Source: Phlyctochytrium arcticum (Eukaryota > Chytridiomycota > Chytridiomycetes > Chytridiales > Chytridiaceae). Taken from it: a stretch of DNA of 64,000 nucleotides. The stretch is taken from the NCBI GenBank assembly GCA_025602905.1, contig JAHLKI010000039.1:124001-188000 (forward strand), in the 5' to 3' direction. The notes beneath the pieces are model-generated. The model was not told the origin of the DNA and did no database searches. It saw nothing but the letters and a program-made list of their open reading frames with translations. Below, in pieces: positions 33,311-47,714 of this stretch (the first letter of the stretch is position 1; every line of letters starts with the position of its first letter). The position numbers and the translations under genes are program-made.

Positions 33311-33507
33311 ATTTCGTTGCTTTCTTGCTTGACGAAGGAATAATTTGTTGAATTCCGAAACTCGGAAGCTGGTTCAGCTTGAAGGTCTGACGCCAGCTGC
33401 GCCACTGTCAAAATTCCACCCGAAAGTACGAAGGGTTTGCTATCTTTTACTCGATAGAACCGATTGCTATAATATCTAGACTGGGCCCTAATAAGTACAT
33501 CTAGCAA

Positions 33508-35117
33508 CTACTTTTGGAACTTTCCCTGCAGTGTCTCCAGAGGAATAGAGTCATGCAGATAGGATTTCTTCCCCTCCCCGTATGCTCCCGCGGTGTGTCC
33601 CTTACCATACAGCCTATACTTGTAAATAACTAGACCCTCCAATCCGACTGGTCCCCGCGCATGAGTCTTGTTTGTGCTCACCTAAATTATATGGCATCAT
33701 GGTTACATTCTGAGATGAGGTATATCACAAAATCCCAAACCTACCCCAATTTCTGCCCCAAAGCCGTATCGGAAACCGTCCGCGAAGCGCGTTGAAGCAT
33801 TCCAATAGACTCCAGCCGCGTCTACTTTGCTCATAAACTTCTCTGCGACTTCCTCAGATTCTGTGACAATGCAATCTGTGTGGTGGGAGCCGTGAGCATT
33901 GATATGCGCAATTGCCTCTTCTAGGCTTTTGACAGTCTTAACGGCGATGGTCAGGTCCAAAAATTCTGTATCGTAATCTTGTGATGAGGCGGTCTTTAAC
34001 TTTGAGCCGGTGGGGACGCTGTCGGCAAGTATAGCATGTGATGCTTTGTCAAGATGTAATTCCACTCCTTTCTCGATCAGCCCTTTGGCTACGGCGGGAA
34101 ATATTGAGGACATGACTTTCTCATGCACCAGAAGGGTCTCTGCCGAGTTACATGCAGCTGGATAGTTGACTTTAGAGTCCACTACCACGTCGACCGCCTT
34201 GGCAAGGTCGGCATGCTCGTCTACGAATACAGAACACAATCCATCTGCGTGTCCCAGAACGGGTATCCTTGAAAGATGTTGTTGAGCTTACACGCACTAG
34301 CAGACATCGAGGCAAAACGTACCTTGTGGATTCTTGGACATATTGAACCAATTGTTTTGAACCGCGGGGAATGACTAGATCGATGTAGACGTCCAACTTC
34401 AAGAGAGATGCAATCTCATCTCTTGTGGAAACTAGTTGTACAGATGTGTCGGGGATTGGGATTTCATCGGAAAGCGATGCCAGCGCATCTTGGATGGTTT
34501 GAAAAAGGATCTGGTTGGATTGCGCAGCCTCTTTGCCGCCCTTCAGAATAACAGCGTTGCCAGATTTGAGAGCAAGACATGAGATTTGTACGACAACTTC
34601 AGGCCGGGCTTCGAAAATGATGAGGAGCACTCCCACGGGACAACTGACCCGGTAGAGATCCAATCCGGTATCCAGTTGCGTGGCGAGCGAAACTTGACCT
34701 TCATATCGGAATCAGAAACACAGAACTAATGAGAGTAGCGTATGAATAGATGTAATACCTGTTGGGTCAGGGAGTTGTTCGACATCCAGCACACCTTGCA
34801 GTAGAGAGGTAAACTTGTCGCCAGACAAATCTAACCGCTTGTAGAGCGCGGCCGACAGACGACCAGCTTCTACCTCTTTTTTTGCCACCTAATCTCGCCC
34901 CCTTGACTGTTAGCAGCTTTACAGGGCGCATCGCCGTCCTGTGAAAGCTTACCTCCAAGTCCAGCTTATTTGCCTTTAGAATTTGGTCCTTTCGCTCCGC
35001 CAACAGGCGGTGAATAGCCTTCAATGCCGTGCTCTTCTGCTCCACGGACGCTGTTTGCAGCTGAAGAGCAGCCAGCCGGGCCTGTTGCGCCAGCGTTGTT
35101 GTTTCGTCCAGTCCCAT
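33508..35117 (-). CDS. PRO2: gamma-glutamyl phosphate reductase
   Basis: Second enzyme of proline synthesis: NADPH-dependent reduction of gamma-glutamyl phosphate to glutamate semialdehyde. Five exons from the ATG at 35117 (MGLDETTTLAQQARLAALQL) to a TAG at 33508. Landmarks: RVSCPVGVLLIIFEARPEVV, LALKSGNAVILKGGKEA, the nucleotide-binding VIPRGS block, IPVLGHADGLCSVFVDEHAD, and the catalytic-cysteine segment NYPAACNSAETLLVHE. Later come FLDLTIAVKTV, HTDCIVTESEE, NASTRFADGFRYGFGAEIG, then STNKTHARGPVGLEGLVIYK. It ends LETLQGKFQK. Length and motif order are normal for the fungal enzyme. Divergent from the MATH-BTB gene across about 325 bp. Confidence 0.95.
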
Positions 35118-35443
35118 TTTGTTTGCTTTCTTATTAACGGTGATCTTCAGTTGAGACGGTGTACACTCTCCACGTCCAACCACAAGATAACGCCACGCCA
35201 CGCCAGCCGTGCGCGGCAGTTGATTTCCGCTTTGGCAGCCTTCAGCTTTCCTACTGCATTTTCATTAACCGCCAACGACGCCTTTTCGCAGCTGTTCAGA
35301 AAAAATACCACTTGAGGGGAGAGTCTAAAACCTACTGCACTTACGGATTTTGCGGGAGTGGGAGGCCGACCGTTTGGAGACATAGTGATAGGAGTACTGT
35401 AATTGGAAACTTGCACGGCTGGGTAGCTTGAGTTGGGGACAAC
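35118..35443. other. divergent promoter PRO2 / MATH-BTB
   Basis: 325 bp between opposite starts. Overlapping frames here lack protein character. Confidence 0.4.
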
Positions 35444-36877
35444 ATGCTTCAGGAGGTGCACGCAACGTTGACTTGGGCGATATCAAACTTCCGACGCCAG
35501 GCCAACAAAATCACATCCCCCGTCTTTGGACCTACAAACTGTACATGGGAGCTTTCTCTCTACCCGGAGGGTCATGGCCAAACGCGGGACACCCATATGG
35601 GCTTGTTTTTGGACGTGGTACGCACGGACGCAGAGAAAGCTCAGGGTGATGAATGGGCCCGACCGGTGATCTCTTTTCGACTTTCAGTCATGCGCCGCGA
35701 GGGCCGGGGTGCGGTGGTCGTAAAGGAGAGGGAGCCTGCGGGACAGGAAGGGTAGGCTTCTTTGGTGTTGATTTGTTGTCATCACACATTGTGTCTTATT
35801 AGCATTCTTTACATTTGTAGATTTGGAAAAGGATTTACACATCCAAGAAGTTGGGGCTGGGCCGCGCTACTTCCTTTGAACCGCTTGGCTGAAGCAACGG
35901 CGGCTGATGGAACCTTGGTGATCCAAGCAGTGGTTGTGTGGCAACAACGCGCAGAACTTTCAGGTCTCCTGGACGCACAAAGCACCTCAATACCCAGTTC
36001 AGGAGGTTTGCTGTTCAACTGGCGACTAGCCGATGTCAAGTTTGTGGTAGTGCCGCCATCTGATGAGGACGAGTATGTCATCGAAAAGGAGGTCAAGCCT
36101 GTTGATTCGTCATTGATCGATGGCCTCAAATTGTTGAAGACGACGGAGGGTGAAAATGCTAACGGATTTGAGCAACCTGGAGAGCCCGCACAAGACCAGG
36201 ATCAGGAGGAGGAATATGTGGATGGACAAAGCGCCGAAGGATCAAAAGACCTCATTTTACCAATCAACGTCGCACGCGCGATTCCATCAAATAGAATGCG
36301 TGACATTAGTGTACAAAGTGCCTCATCAACTACATCTTCCTCGAGCGAATCTCTAGCCACTTCCTCCAATGCACAATCCCTCCCCAGCTCCGTCATTCCC
36401 GCTCACCGTGCTATTCTTGCATCGCGCTCCGACTACTTTGCCGCAATGTTTTCCTCTGGACTACGAGAAGCGGGTGGTACCGACTTTTCACAACCTTCAA
36501 TTGTTGAAATTAGGGATTTCTCATCTTTTGCTGTTCGTGCGATGCTCGAATTCTTGTACACAGGACGTCTAGCGTCACCACCAAAGGACCTTGCTTCACG
36601 CTCAGAGCTCATTCGACTGGCCGACCGATATCAATTACCCGGACTCCACAATCATGTAGGGGTCATGATTTTGGAGGAAGATTTGACTTTGGATGTCGCA
36701 TTGGAGATTCTTGAGCTTGCAGATGTATACTCTAGTTGCAGCGGGCAACTGAAGCTAGCTTGCTTGGGATACGTGCGGGAAAACATTGGAAAGCTCAAAA
36801 TGAAGGACACTTTCCAGGCATGGGTGCGCTCTACCAATCGCCGCGATCTTCTGGTTGAGCTTTTTGGCCTCATGTGA
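35444..36877 (+). CDS. MATH-BTB domain protein (SPOP-like adaptor)
   Basis: Two exons, 35444-35751 and 35821-36877, joined through GG|A in frame, about 454 residues. The N-terminal MATH/TRAF-like part includes ATLTWAISNFRRQANKITSP, ELSLYPEGH, FRLSVMRREGRGAVV and FGKGFTHPRSWGWAALLPL. A long acidic/Gln-Glu linker (about residues 220-275) and a Ser-rich run follow. The BTB/POZ domain opens with IPAHRAILASRSDYFAAMFSSGL and EIRDFSSFAVRAMLEFLYTG, then a BACK-like helix pair. Proteins of this architecture recruit substrates to Cullin-3 ubiquitin ligases; the substrate here is unknown. The MATH domain is split by the long linker from BTB, wider than in animal SPOP. Confidence 0.88.
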
Positions 36878-37214
36878 TGGACGACATGCTACTCTCAAAA
36901 TTGCCCTTCACCGTTCCATATTCCCCCCATCAACGGTCCTGCTGTGTGCATTTTAGGCAGCGGGATTGTATATATTTTAAGTTGTAACATACACTTTTTG
37001 CGAGATTTTAATTCATTTAGCCCCCCTTTTCAAATCTGAATCAGTTCCATTGATGAAGTCCGTCAGTTCGAAGGTTGATTTTGACATCCGCGTTGGATTT
37101 GCTGGAGCTGCTGCGCGTCCGAGCCCACCGGACCAACGCGCCGCAACACCAGCATGAAAGTCAGCATCACAACAAAATTTCGTCCAACGTTCTATCCTGC
37201 GAATTGAAGCCGCC
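36878..37214. other. intergenic, promoter of CAP-H
   Basis: 337 bp without a supported frame. A TATATTTTAAG sequence lies near 36970. Confidence 0.35.
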
Positions 37215-39809
37215 ATGCTCTCGGGCACGCCCAAAAACCCTCGTTTTCGGGCGGTCGCCGCGTCCCTTGAGCCTTCTCCCGCCGGTGATCGCCAATCCGC
37301 AGGTTCATCCTTACGTGACAGACTGGCCGATGCAGCAGCTCGTGGAAGCCCTCAACGAAACGCAGGCCGTCGAGCCTCAGGAATCTTTGGATCACCTATG
37401 CGGCGGCCCAATTCTGGTGGAAGTAGTGGTAGCAGTACGCCCGGACGAATAAGACTTTCGGCAGAGGAACAACGTCGTTCATTTGACGAGTGGATGAAGA
37501 TTGCTGCAGATAATGTGGGTGCCCTGCAGAACGAAACTGACGACATTGTGGACTAATCTGCAGGGATCTTGTTCAGAAAATCAATGCCTCAAATAGCTGG
37601 AATCTGGCCCTAATCGACTACTTTTATGATATGACCCTTCTGCGAGAAGGCAATTCAATCAACTTTCAGAAAGCGTCCTGTACGTTAGATGGCTGTGTCA
37701 AGATTTACACTTCTCGTGTCGATTCGGTGGATTCCGAAACCAAGAAGCTCCTAAGTGGTCTGGTGAGCTCGAATACGCGTAAGTGCGAGTCCCGTTATGC
37801 GAAAAGAAAGGATGACCAATTTTGACGTGACGCGTAGAAACTGCGAATGAGGCAGAGGCTGGAAGCGGGGACGAGGGAGAGGAGGGGGGCGAAGGAGGTG
37901 AGGTCCAGAAAAAGAAAAAGCGGGTAAGTTCATACACCTCTCGATTGTGAATAAACAAATCTGAATGCATTTGTTTACACAGGCTCATCGCGCAACCAAC
38001 ACGCTTGAAAAGGATATCAATAATCTTAATGTGAAGAAATTTGACCTTGAATTTAACGTGGATCCGCTTTTCAAGAAAACCTCTGCTGACTTTGATGAAG
38101 GCGGCGCACACGGACTGTTACTCAACCATTTGAGTATTTCAAAGGAAGGGAGAATCATTTTTGATGCAAGCGATGTTGGTGTCATGTCCGGCGAGGCCGA
38201 CCTTTTAGAGGGGGAGGAAGCTAATGAAGCACCGAGCAGTGTGACAAAGGAGGACTCGCAGAGGGTGGATATACGTGGCATCAAGGAACGATTCAAGGAT
38301 CGCCTGGCAAACTTGTGGAATCAGGAAATCTGTGCGCCTCTGAGAGATTTCGAATTCGGATCATCTGGAAGCGACTTCGTGTTCAATCTACCTGATTCAA
38401 ATGGCGACGGCGACGCTTTCGCGGGCTCTACTAAAAACAATGCCTGGATGAACGATTTCGACGATGATGGTGACGACTTTGGCGGAGGAGGGGAAGGTTA
38501 CGATGATCAATATATATCCGGAGACGGGCTCGCGGATAAGTCTGCGAATTTTGAACATATAGCCAACATGAGCTTTGTGGAGGGCGCAGGGGGCGACATG
38601 GAAGCATCTGGAGGGATGGGATTTGCAGATAATGCCAGCAGTATGTTTTCATACTTTGATGCTGCCATGATCAAGAGTTGGGCCGGGCCGGAGCACTGGC
38701 GGTCGCGACCTTTGATTCGTAAGTTACTCACTTGCCCGAAAATTTCTGAGTTGCGCATGACCAATGAATATCTCGTACAACAGGTGACAAAAGCGGAAAA
38801 GAAGCCAGTGGAGTAGTGCGAAAGAAGAAAGCCGTTGTCAGCCTCGATTTTCTCAATCCCGAGAGCCAACCTAATGAAGCCCGCCTGTTTGCCGCCGCCA
38901 CAACATCCATTTTACTTCCAAAACAACAGGAGCGCACGAAAATCACACATCTGCTGCCGGACGACATGCACTTTTCATCGAAAGAACTTCTGAGACTCTT
39001 CCTGAAACCAAAGTACAAGGTTGGTATTTCTGTTGTTATGGGGTATGGGTTTGTCATATTTACGCTCTTTAAACCATGTGCAGATCCGATTGCACCGAAG
39101 AGCAGGACCCGCAAATGCACACACTGCTAGCACAGATGGTCCCGCTGATGGCCCAATGGACGAACAATTTTGGGCCGAGCATGAACCACTTCCGGAATCA
39201 AATCTCGACCAAGATAACGGCCCGGACACACATCACGATGACCATTCTCCGTTCGACGATGATCCCGATTCAGATGTAGATGACGAAATTGACGATACGC
39301 TCATCTCCAGCGGCGATATTTCTGCTTCGCAAATGGTAGAATTTGGTGATAATTTGGTGGATCAACCACGGAAAGTCCGTGCCGTTCCGCTCAATTATGC
39401 TCGCGTGGCCAAGAAAGTGGACGTGAAGCGGCTGAAGGAAAACATATGGCGCGAGATGGTGGTACAAGAAGGACAGAGTATTGACGATGTAAGTTCTACC
39501 TACCTATTTGTTTCTAGCAGAGTTGGAATTTTTACTCAACAACTTGTTTTACTTACGCAGAATCCATTGAACCCACCACCCGAGTCTGCGGTGGTCAGCG
39601 GTCCTAAATCGTTCAAAAAGCTGATACGCGGGTTGGACAACCTTTACACCGAAAAGAAGCGCAAGGACATTTCTGTCGCATTCTGTTTTATTTGTGTCTT
39701 GCATTTGGCCAATGAGCAAGGGCTTGTCATTCAGCAAGGAGCACCAGGGACGATGGAGGAAAAGAAGCGTTTGAGTGAACTGCAAATCTTGCCTGGAGTC
39801 GCTGCCTAG
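37215..39809 (+). CDS. BRN1: condensin subunit 2 (CAP-H/Barren/Brn1), 737 aa
   Basis: Kleisin subunit of condensin, closing the Smc2-Smc4 ring for mitotic chromosome compaction. Seven exons: 37215-37514, 37577-37778, 37838-37923, 37983-38718, 38784-39019, 39084-39488 and 39561-39809; the frame closes. After a disordered N-terminus comes the diagnostic block FDEWMKIAADN-KINASNSWN, then IDYFYDMTLLREGNSINFQK and CTLDGCVKIYTSRVDSV. The middle has the conserved FDLEFNVDPLFKKTSADFDE and GGAHGLLLNHLSI. Acidic spacers follow, then VSLDFLNPE and the C-terminal winged helix (YARVAKKVDVKRLKENIWRE, FCFICVLHLANEQGL). Serine/proline sites in the N-terminus could be CDK targets (inference). Confidence 0.95.
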
Positions 39810-40083
39810 GGCGAACAGGGAGACCAAATGTGCTAATAGACGAACGGGGGCGTGGCGATCCGTTCTCCACTGATTTTCAGCAATAGACATGTGTACATAT
39901 TTCTTTTACAAAGCTTTTCTTCTTGGATATATCAAAACTTATTGCATTTATTTCCTACGGCAACTAAAATAACTAGTGTACATGCTTTCTACGAAGTTGT
40001 AGTATACTATCTAAGTACAAATATTGATATGGAATATGAATCAGAAGATGAAGATGTGGGCGTGCTTTGAGCTTTCTCAATCC

Positions 40084-42735
40084 TTATTGGCTAGCTCTGA
40101 TGTCCTTCAAGCGAATCGCGACTGCGTTCCGGTGTGCTTCTAGTCCTTCGATTTCAGCAAGCGTTGTAACGGTATCGCCCAAGAGGTTGAGTCCCTCGCG
40201 GGTCAAAGTTTGACTGGTGATGTGCTTGACAAATGTGAGTGTGTTGACGCCAGAATACATGCGCGCATATCCGTAGGTGGGAAGGGTGTGATTTGTGCCG
40301 GATGCGTAGTCACCGCAACTAAATTACAGAATAAAATGGTTCAGCGTTTCAGTTTGACCAAAAAAACAAAGCATACAACACTAGCCCTACCTTTCTGGAG
40401 AGTAAGGACCCACAAAGACGGATCCGGCATTCTGCACCTTTTCCACCCAGCGCTCCGCGTTCTCCATGTGTAAGATCAAGTGCTCAGGAGCATAGCGATT
40501 GGAAAAGTCCATGGCTTCCTCCATGGTGCGAACTTCTAGAGTGTAACTCTTGGAAATCGCTTCTCGGACAATGTCAGAACGAGGCAAGACTTCGCCTTGG
40601 TTGCGGACTTCATTTTCGATGGCGGTCAGTGCGGCGGGGGTCAGATTGACTGCGACCAAAACGACTTGACTGTCGGTACCGTGTTCAGCTTGAGAAAGCA
40701 AGTCTGATGCAACGTAGGCTGGGTTGCTGGTGTGATCGGCAATAACCAGGAGTTCAGAAGGTCCAGCAGGCATGTCAATAGAAACCATGGCGGTGCTATC
40801 ACTCTGAGCAATCATTTTGGCGGCAGTTACATATTGGTTGCCTGGTCCGCAGATCTTGTCAACTTTTGGTACAGTCTCGGTTCCGTAGGCCATGGCTGCT
40901 ACCGCCTGAGCTCCACCAGCTACGAGAACGGTGGACGCGCCCACCTTGTGGGCCACGTACATAACTTCGGGCGCTACGGTCCCGTCCTTTTTGGGAGGGG
41001 TAGCGATGACTATTTCTGAGCAGCCAGCAACCATAGCCGGAATACCCAGCATGAGCGTACTGGAGGGCAACACTGCGGTGCCACCTGGTACATATAGCCC
41101 AACGCGTTCGATGGGCCTAAAGAAGCGCGAGCAAACGACTCCGGGCATAGTTTCAACGCTTAATGTTGAGCGATCAAGTTGTGCGTCGTGGAAAGCGTGA
41201 ATATTGTGGAATGCTTGGTCAATGGCTTGTCGAACATTGTCGGATATCTGCATAAGCTCCTGGGGGAAGGGTGCTTTGATGACGGATGAAGTGAGTGTAA
41301 CCCGGTCGAATTTTTCAGTCAGGTCCAGCAAGGCCTGATCGCCCCGCTGTCGCACCTCTTTCATAATGGGTTGCACACGGGCCATAATCTCATCTGTTTT
41401 GATGATGGGTCGCAAGAGCAATTCGACCTGCTTCTGGGAATCAATCTCATCAAGACGGTAAGAACGCATCTTGATGTCCTTCTTTGCTGCAGGTGCGGTA
41501 CTTGTTGTTGGTGGTGGTGTACTGTCTGGGTTTGATTTTTTGGACTCTGTATTACCGGGGGCGTTTACCCACTTGGGTTTGGCGTTGCCTGGCCGGCGGG
41601 TGACCTTTCGCATTCGCGCATCAAGAACGGCCTCGATATCGGATAAAGAGACGCCATTGGCTGTGCATTTTGTCAAGGCAAAGTACAAGAGATCTGCGGC
41701 CTCTGCCGCAATGTGTTCTTTGCTAGTCGCTTCACACAATTCCTCAGCTTCCTCCATAATCTTTGAGTTGAGCAACGCCCGGTCTTCGTAAAGGCGACGC
41801 GTGTAGGATCCCACGGGTGCTGACTGTAGCCGTTGGCGGAGGGTAGCTGTCAGAGCAGTCAATCCCGAGTCTGGGCCAAAGCAGGTGCGGGTATTTAAAT
41901 GGCAAAATCCTGGGTCTGCCTGCTTGACCATGAAACACAGTGCGTCCGAGTCACAATCAACAGAGATCTTCAGCAATGTTTGGGTTGCCCCTGATGACTG
42001 GCCCTTGTACCATAATCCACGCTTTCTTGACTGATAGACTCCTGTTCCACTTCGCAACGCTTCGATTATACTCTCCTTGGACGAGTAGCACAGACCCAAA
42101 GCCACCCGGTTCTCATCGGTCACGATAGTGGTAAGCAGCCCATCGGGCCGGTCGGACTGAAGTGTGGAAAAGAGCGCCTCTCCCAGGTTAATCTTTTCAG
42201 TTTCAGTTTGCTCGAATGAGATCTCGGTAGTCGGAACAATGACATCGGCCGACAAGGTTTGAAGTTTTGGGATGAGCGAAATGATGAGTTGACGGCTGAT
42301 GTTGGTAGGTGTGATGAGAATTCGGCCTTTAGGGTTGTATTGTCGAACAGCAGCGACTGCATCCACAGCCTGCGTTTCTTCAACGGTCAACACCAGGCCA
42401 CTAACGAACGGTGCAATCGACTCCACCGCACTTTGCGCAGCACCCAGAGGTAGAGCGACCAGCAGTCGCTCGGCTGGCAACTCGCTGACCCAGTCTGGTA
42501 AAGAAACAGATCCGTTGGACAGTCGGATTATCACTTGCTTTGCCCCCTTGTCCAGGTGCCCAATGGCCTCGTCCACCGAACAATTCTCGCTCAGACGGAC
42601 CAGGCAGTCGGCTGCCGAAAAAGCACCCGAGTCCACGGCCGCCCCATCAATAACAACGTCGCCGAGCAGCCCGAATCTTGCCAGTAGCGATCCGTCGCTG
42701 GCCACCTGCGCTTCTCGTATTTCCGGCACAATCAT
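40084..42735 (-). CDS. HIS4: trifunctional histidine biosynthesis enzyme HIS4
   Basis: Fungal fusion catalysing steps 2, 3, 9 and 10 of histidine synthesis. Two exons: 40391-42735 and 40084-40318, joined at CCAGAAAG|TTGCGG. From the N-terminus: an uncharacteristic lead domain, the phosphoribosyl-AMP cyclohydrolase part ([39 protein letters not shown]), the phosphoribosyl-ATP pyrophosphohydrolase helices ([35 protein letters not shown]), then histidinol dehydrogenase. The latter shows [63 protein letters not shown] and [21 protein letters not shown] start at the Met of [10 protein letters not shown]. An in-frame upstream ATG at 42828 would add 31 basic/Ser-rich residues. Converges with CAP-H. 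Confidence 0.96.
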
Positions 42736-42828
42736 TGTGGTGAAATTGCTGCAGGAAATGTGTGCTCTGCTCACCGTTTTCTGGAGCGGGGAAAATCGCG
42801 CAGATTTCCGACTCAGATCGTGACTCAT

Positions 42829-43541
42829 GCGCAAGCCACGCCAAGCGGAGTTCGAATGCGCCACATGAGGTCAGGCCCGGTCTGCTGCGCAACGCGTTGC
42901 ATTGCTCTCTCAGACTCAGATTTCGACAGCAGCATATACAAAGTGTTGCTTCAGTCAAAAGGCATACAAATTGCAGTTTTCTGTGAATGCACTGAATGGA
43001 TGGTGAACACAGATGGACAAAACGAAATGGGGATGGACAAGCAACTTGAACTCCAAGCGGTTCTCCAGACCAAGCTGGTATCGCAAACTGCTATAGTACA
43101 AGGTCCCCAAAGATTTTGCGCTTCTCCATATTGCTTTTCGGTACAGTTCTGTGCATTAGATAGATCTGCTCAACTATCATGAGAAGAGTCAAAATGGATT
43201 GCAGACAAAATGACATGAATTACAGGCACTTGCAGATGTCAGTAGAGGCGTGGTGGCATAGTCCGAGGATCTCAAGACCCAAAATAAATCCTCATACACT
43301 AATTTCCGCTAGGTACATGTAATCCTGGAACATGCGGCGTGTTTATTCTTATGGATTTTTATCCGGGCGGGAATTCTAAGCTTAACATTCCGGCTATTTG
43401 CGGCACAACGTTTTCTTTAAATGCCAGGCTCATCTTTGTATATCAGAGATCTAGGATCTAGGATCCTTCCTCTCGGGGGACGGGCACATTTTGGGTTTTT
43501 TGGAAACGTGTCTTTTTACAGAGCATATCCCATCTTTCCAG
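42829..43541. other. intergenic, no gene seen
   Basis: About 710 bp between HIS4 and the next plus-strand gene. Short frames only; the region shared with the HIS4 5' end is antisense shadow. Confidence 0.4.
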
Positions 43542-44733
43542 GATGCCAACGACATTATCTTTGCCAAAGCCTGCAACTGAACCAAGTCGGCCACAGCGTC
43601 GGCATTACCTGGAAGTTCAGACAGTATACGACAGCGAGGAAGATATGGCGGAAATGAAAAAAGCGGAATGGTAGAGTTATAAATCAATACAATCATTACT
43701 TGCTGCGTTTCCAACAGGCATACTCACCCGAACTCCATGATGCAACCCATAGTAGTTGTTCCGCTAATGTGAATGAAAAGCTGCCACAACAAGCGTCTCA
43801 TAGCGGTGCTACTACATATCGAGCCGACTTTAGCGCCGAATTGAAGCCGATCGCTGCTACCCCCATACGATACGTGCCGAAAGTGCAGGGCTGGCAATCT
43901 CCAAAGACAATTGAGGTAATTGTTTTTTTTTGTGTTTGTCTTTGAATAGTTGGTATCACGAAAACTGAACGTTGTTTTCTAGAACATGTATCAGCGCGCA
44001 CTTAGAGATGCTACGTTTCTGAACCAAGCGCCCGACCGACCGGAAAAAATGGCCCGAGAAGCGGAAGTAAACAAGTACGCATTCATGTCGTCTTACCAAC
44101 GAGCATGTAAAGGTAAAGTCGCGAATGGTTTCGTTACAACCAAAGTCTTACGTCTTGGCCTTTGTAAAGACGCGCTTTCCCTACCTGCCATCCCAAGCAC
44201 TCCACCCGGGCAATCTTCCAACGTAGCAAGAAATCCTCACGGAAGTCGGCCATCAGCGCAAGATCATACACGATCATTGCAACGACAGCATCAGCTCCCG
44301 CAAGAAATGCAATCCGCCAGTCCTCCTCATCCACCCATCGTTGCCGACCACTCGCTGGCGGGTCAGGAGCAGAGTGATGCCCAACAATCTACTTCAACCA
44401 TATGCGAAATGATTACCAATCCATGGGGCAAGACCAAGCTTCTCTATGTTCCCAACATGGAAGGTGAGAGAAGCACAAGTATTTTGTGTCGGCCCATGGG
44501 TAGCAAACTAAACCTTTGTGCGCATGATCCTAGGAGCGTCCGTGCGAAATTTGATGCGTTGGGACGGCAAAGAAGGAGCAGCAAGCAAAAGAACCTCTTA
44601 TAGTTATGACTACCCCAACTGGCCGCATTTGCAGATTGGACAGGCTGCACCGGTTGGAACAATCCAAGCTCGGCCTTACGTCGCCAAGGCGATGAAGTAT
44701 CGGCGCTGGGGGGGATGGGCCGGCGGGGTATAA
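43542..44733 (+). CDS. hypothetical protein, about four exons
   Basis: Proposed start MPTTLSLPKPATEPSRPQRR at 43542. A phase-0 intron from a GTATAC donor to ...CCAACAG joins AYSPELHDATHSS. The next exon ends PKVQGWQSPKTIE, spliced to NMYQRALRDATFLNQAPDRP. The last junction (NMEG-ASVRNLMRWDG) leads to DYPNWPHLQIGQAAPVGTIQ and a stop at 44733. The protein is hydrophilic with a Gln/Ser/Pro-rich middle and aromatic, Gly-rich C-terminal segments (MKYRRWGGWAGGV). Short conserved-looking islands between disordered spacers resemble axoneme- or microtubule-associated small proteins, but I do not recognise a family. The first exon and its donor are the weakest part. Confidence 0.5.
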
Positions 44734-45163
44734 AGTAACGAGTTTTTTAGACAGATCCCCATCCTTGCACACAGAGTAAGACTGAGGTAGCCGCAGATCA
44801 AAGCAAAGTAATAAGGGTAAAGTTTGTTAGCATTCATTCATATAGGCATCACATTTCTTTTTGTACTACACATAACATATAACCAACGGCAGCGAGTGCA
44901 TCTCCCCAGATTCAAATTGTGCGATGGCAGCGAACGGCCCCACTCGGCTGATGTTCTTGACTGGAATGGGAACGAATGTATATGTTTTCGGCCCACTGTT
45001 CCCAGGTGTGAACTAGTGAGAAGGTGGGAAACTCCGACTGTCTGTGCGAAACGCACCACGTGTGGCTGGCGCAGCCACGCAAGGGCCCATTGGTAAAGAA
45101 CGAGCGGCTTTGCTATAGGCGGCGTTTCCCGTCAAAATCTGTTTCTGATTTATCACGACCGTC
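44734..45163. other. intergenic, promoter of alanine aminotransferase
   Basis: 430 bp with no supported frame. Confidence 0.4.
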
Positions 45164-47447
<2,284 letters not shown>

Positions 47448-47714
47448 TTCCTGCTTCTATGTTGCCTCGCAAATTTTTTGTATGTACATTACTGGGAGTG
47501 GCGCTGATATATGACTGGTACTTGTAGTTTTGGTTCACAATTTGATCTCTGAAACCTTTATGAGTCTATGGCTTCTAGGATAAAGCATCATGGAATCAAG
47601 AGCATAAGTACTGCGCAATCCTAAGCCACCTTTCAGCAACTCGAAGCATCGCAAAAGCTCCGTTGCGCAAATTTCGAAATTTTTGGCAACGCAACGAGCA
47701 ATACCTCCCTTATC

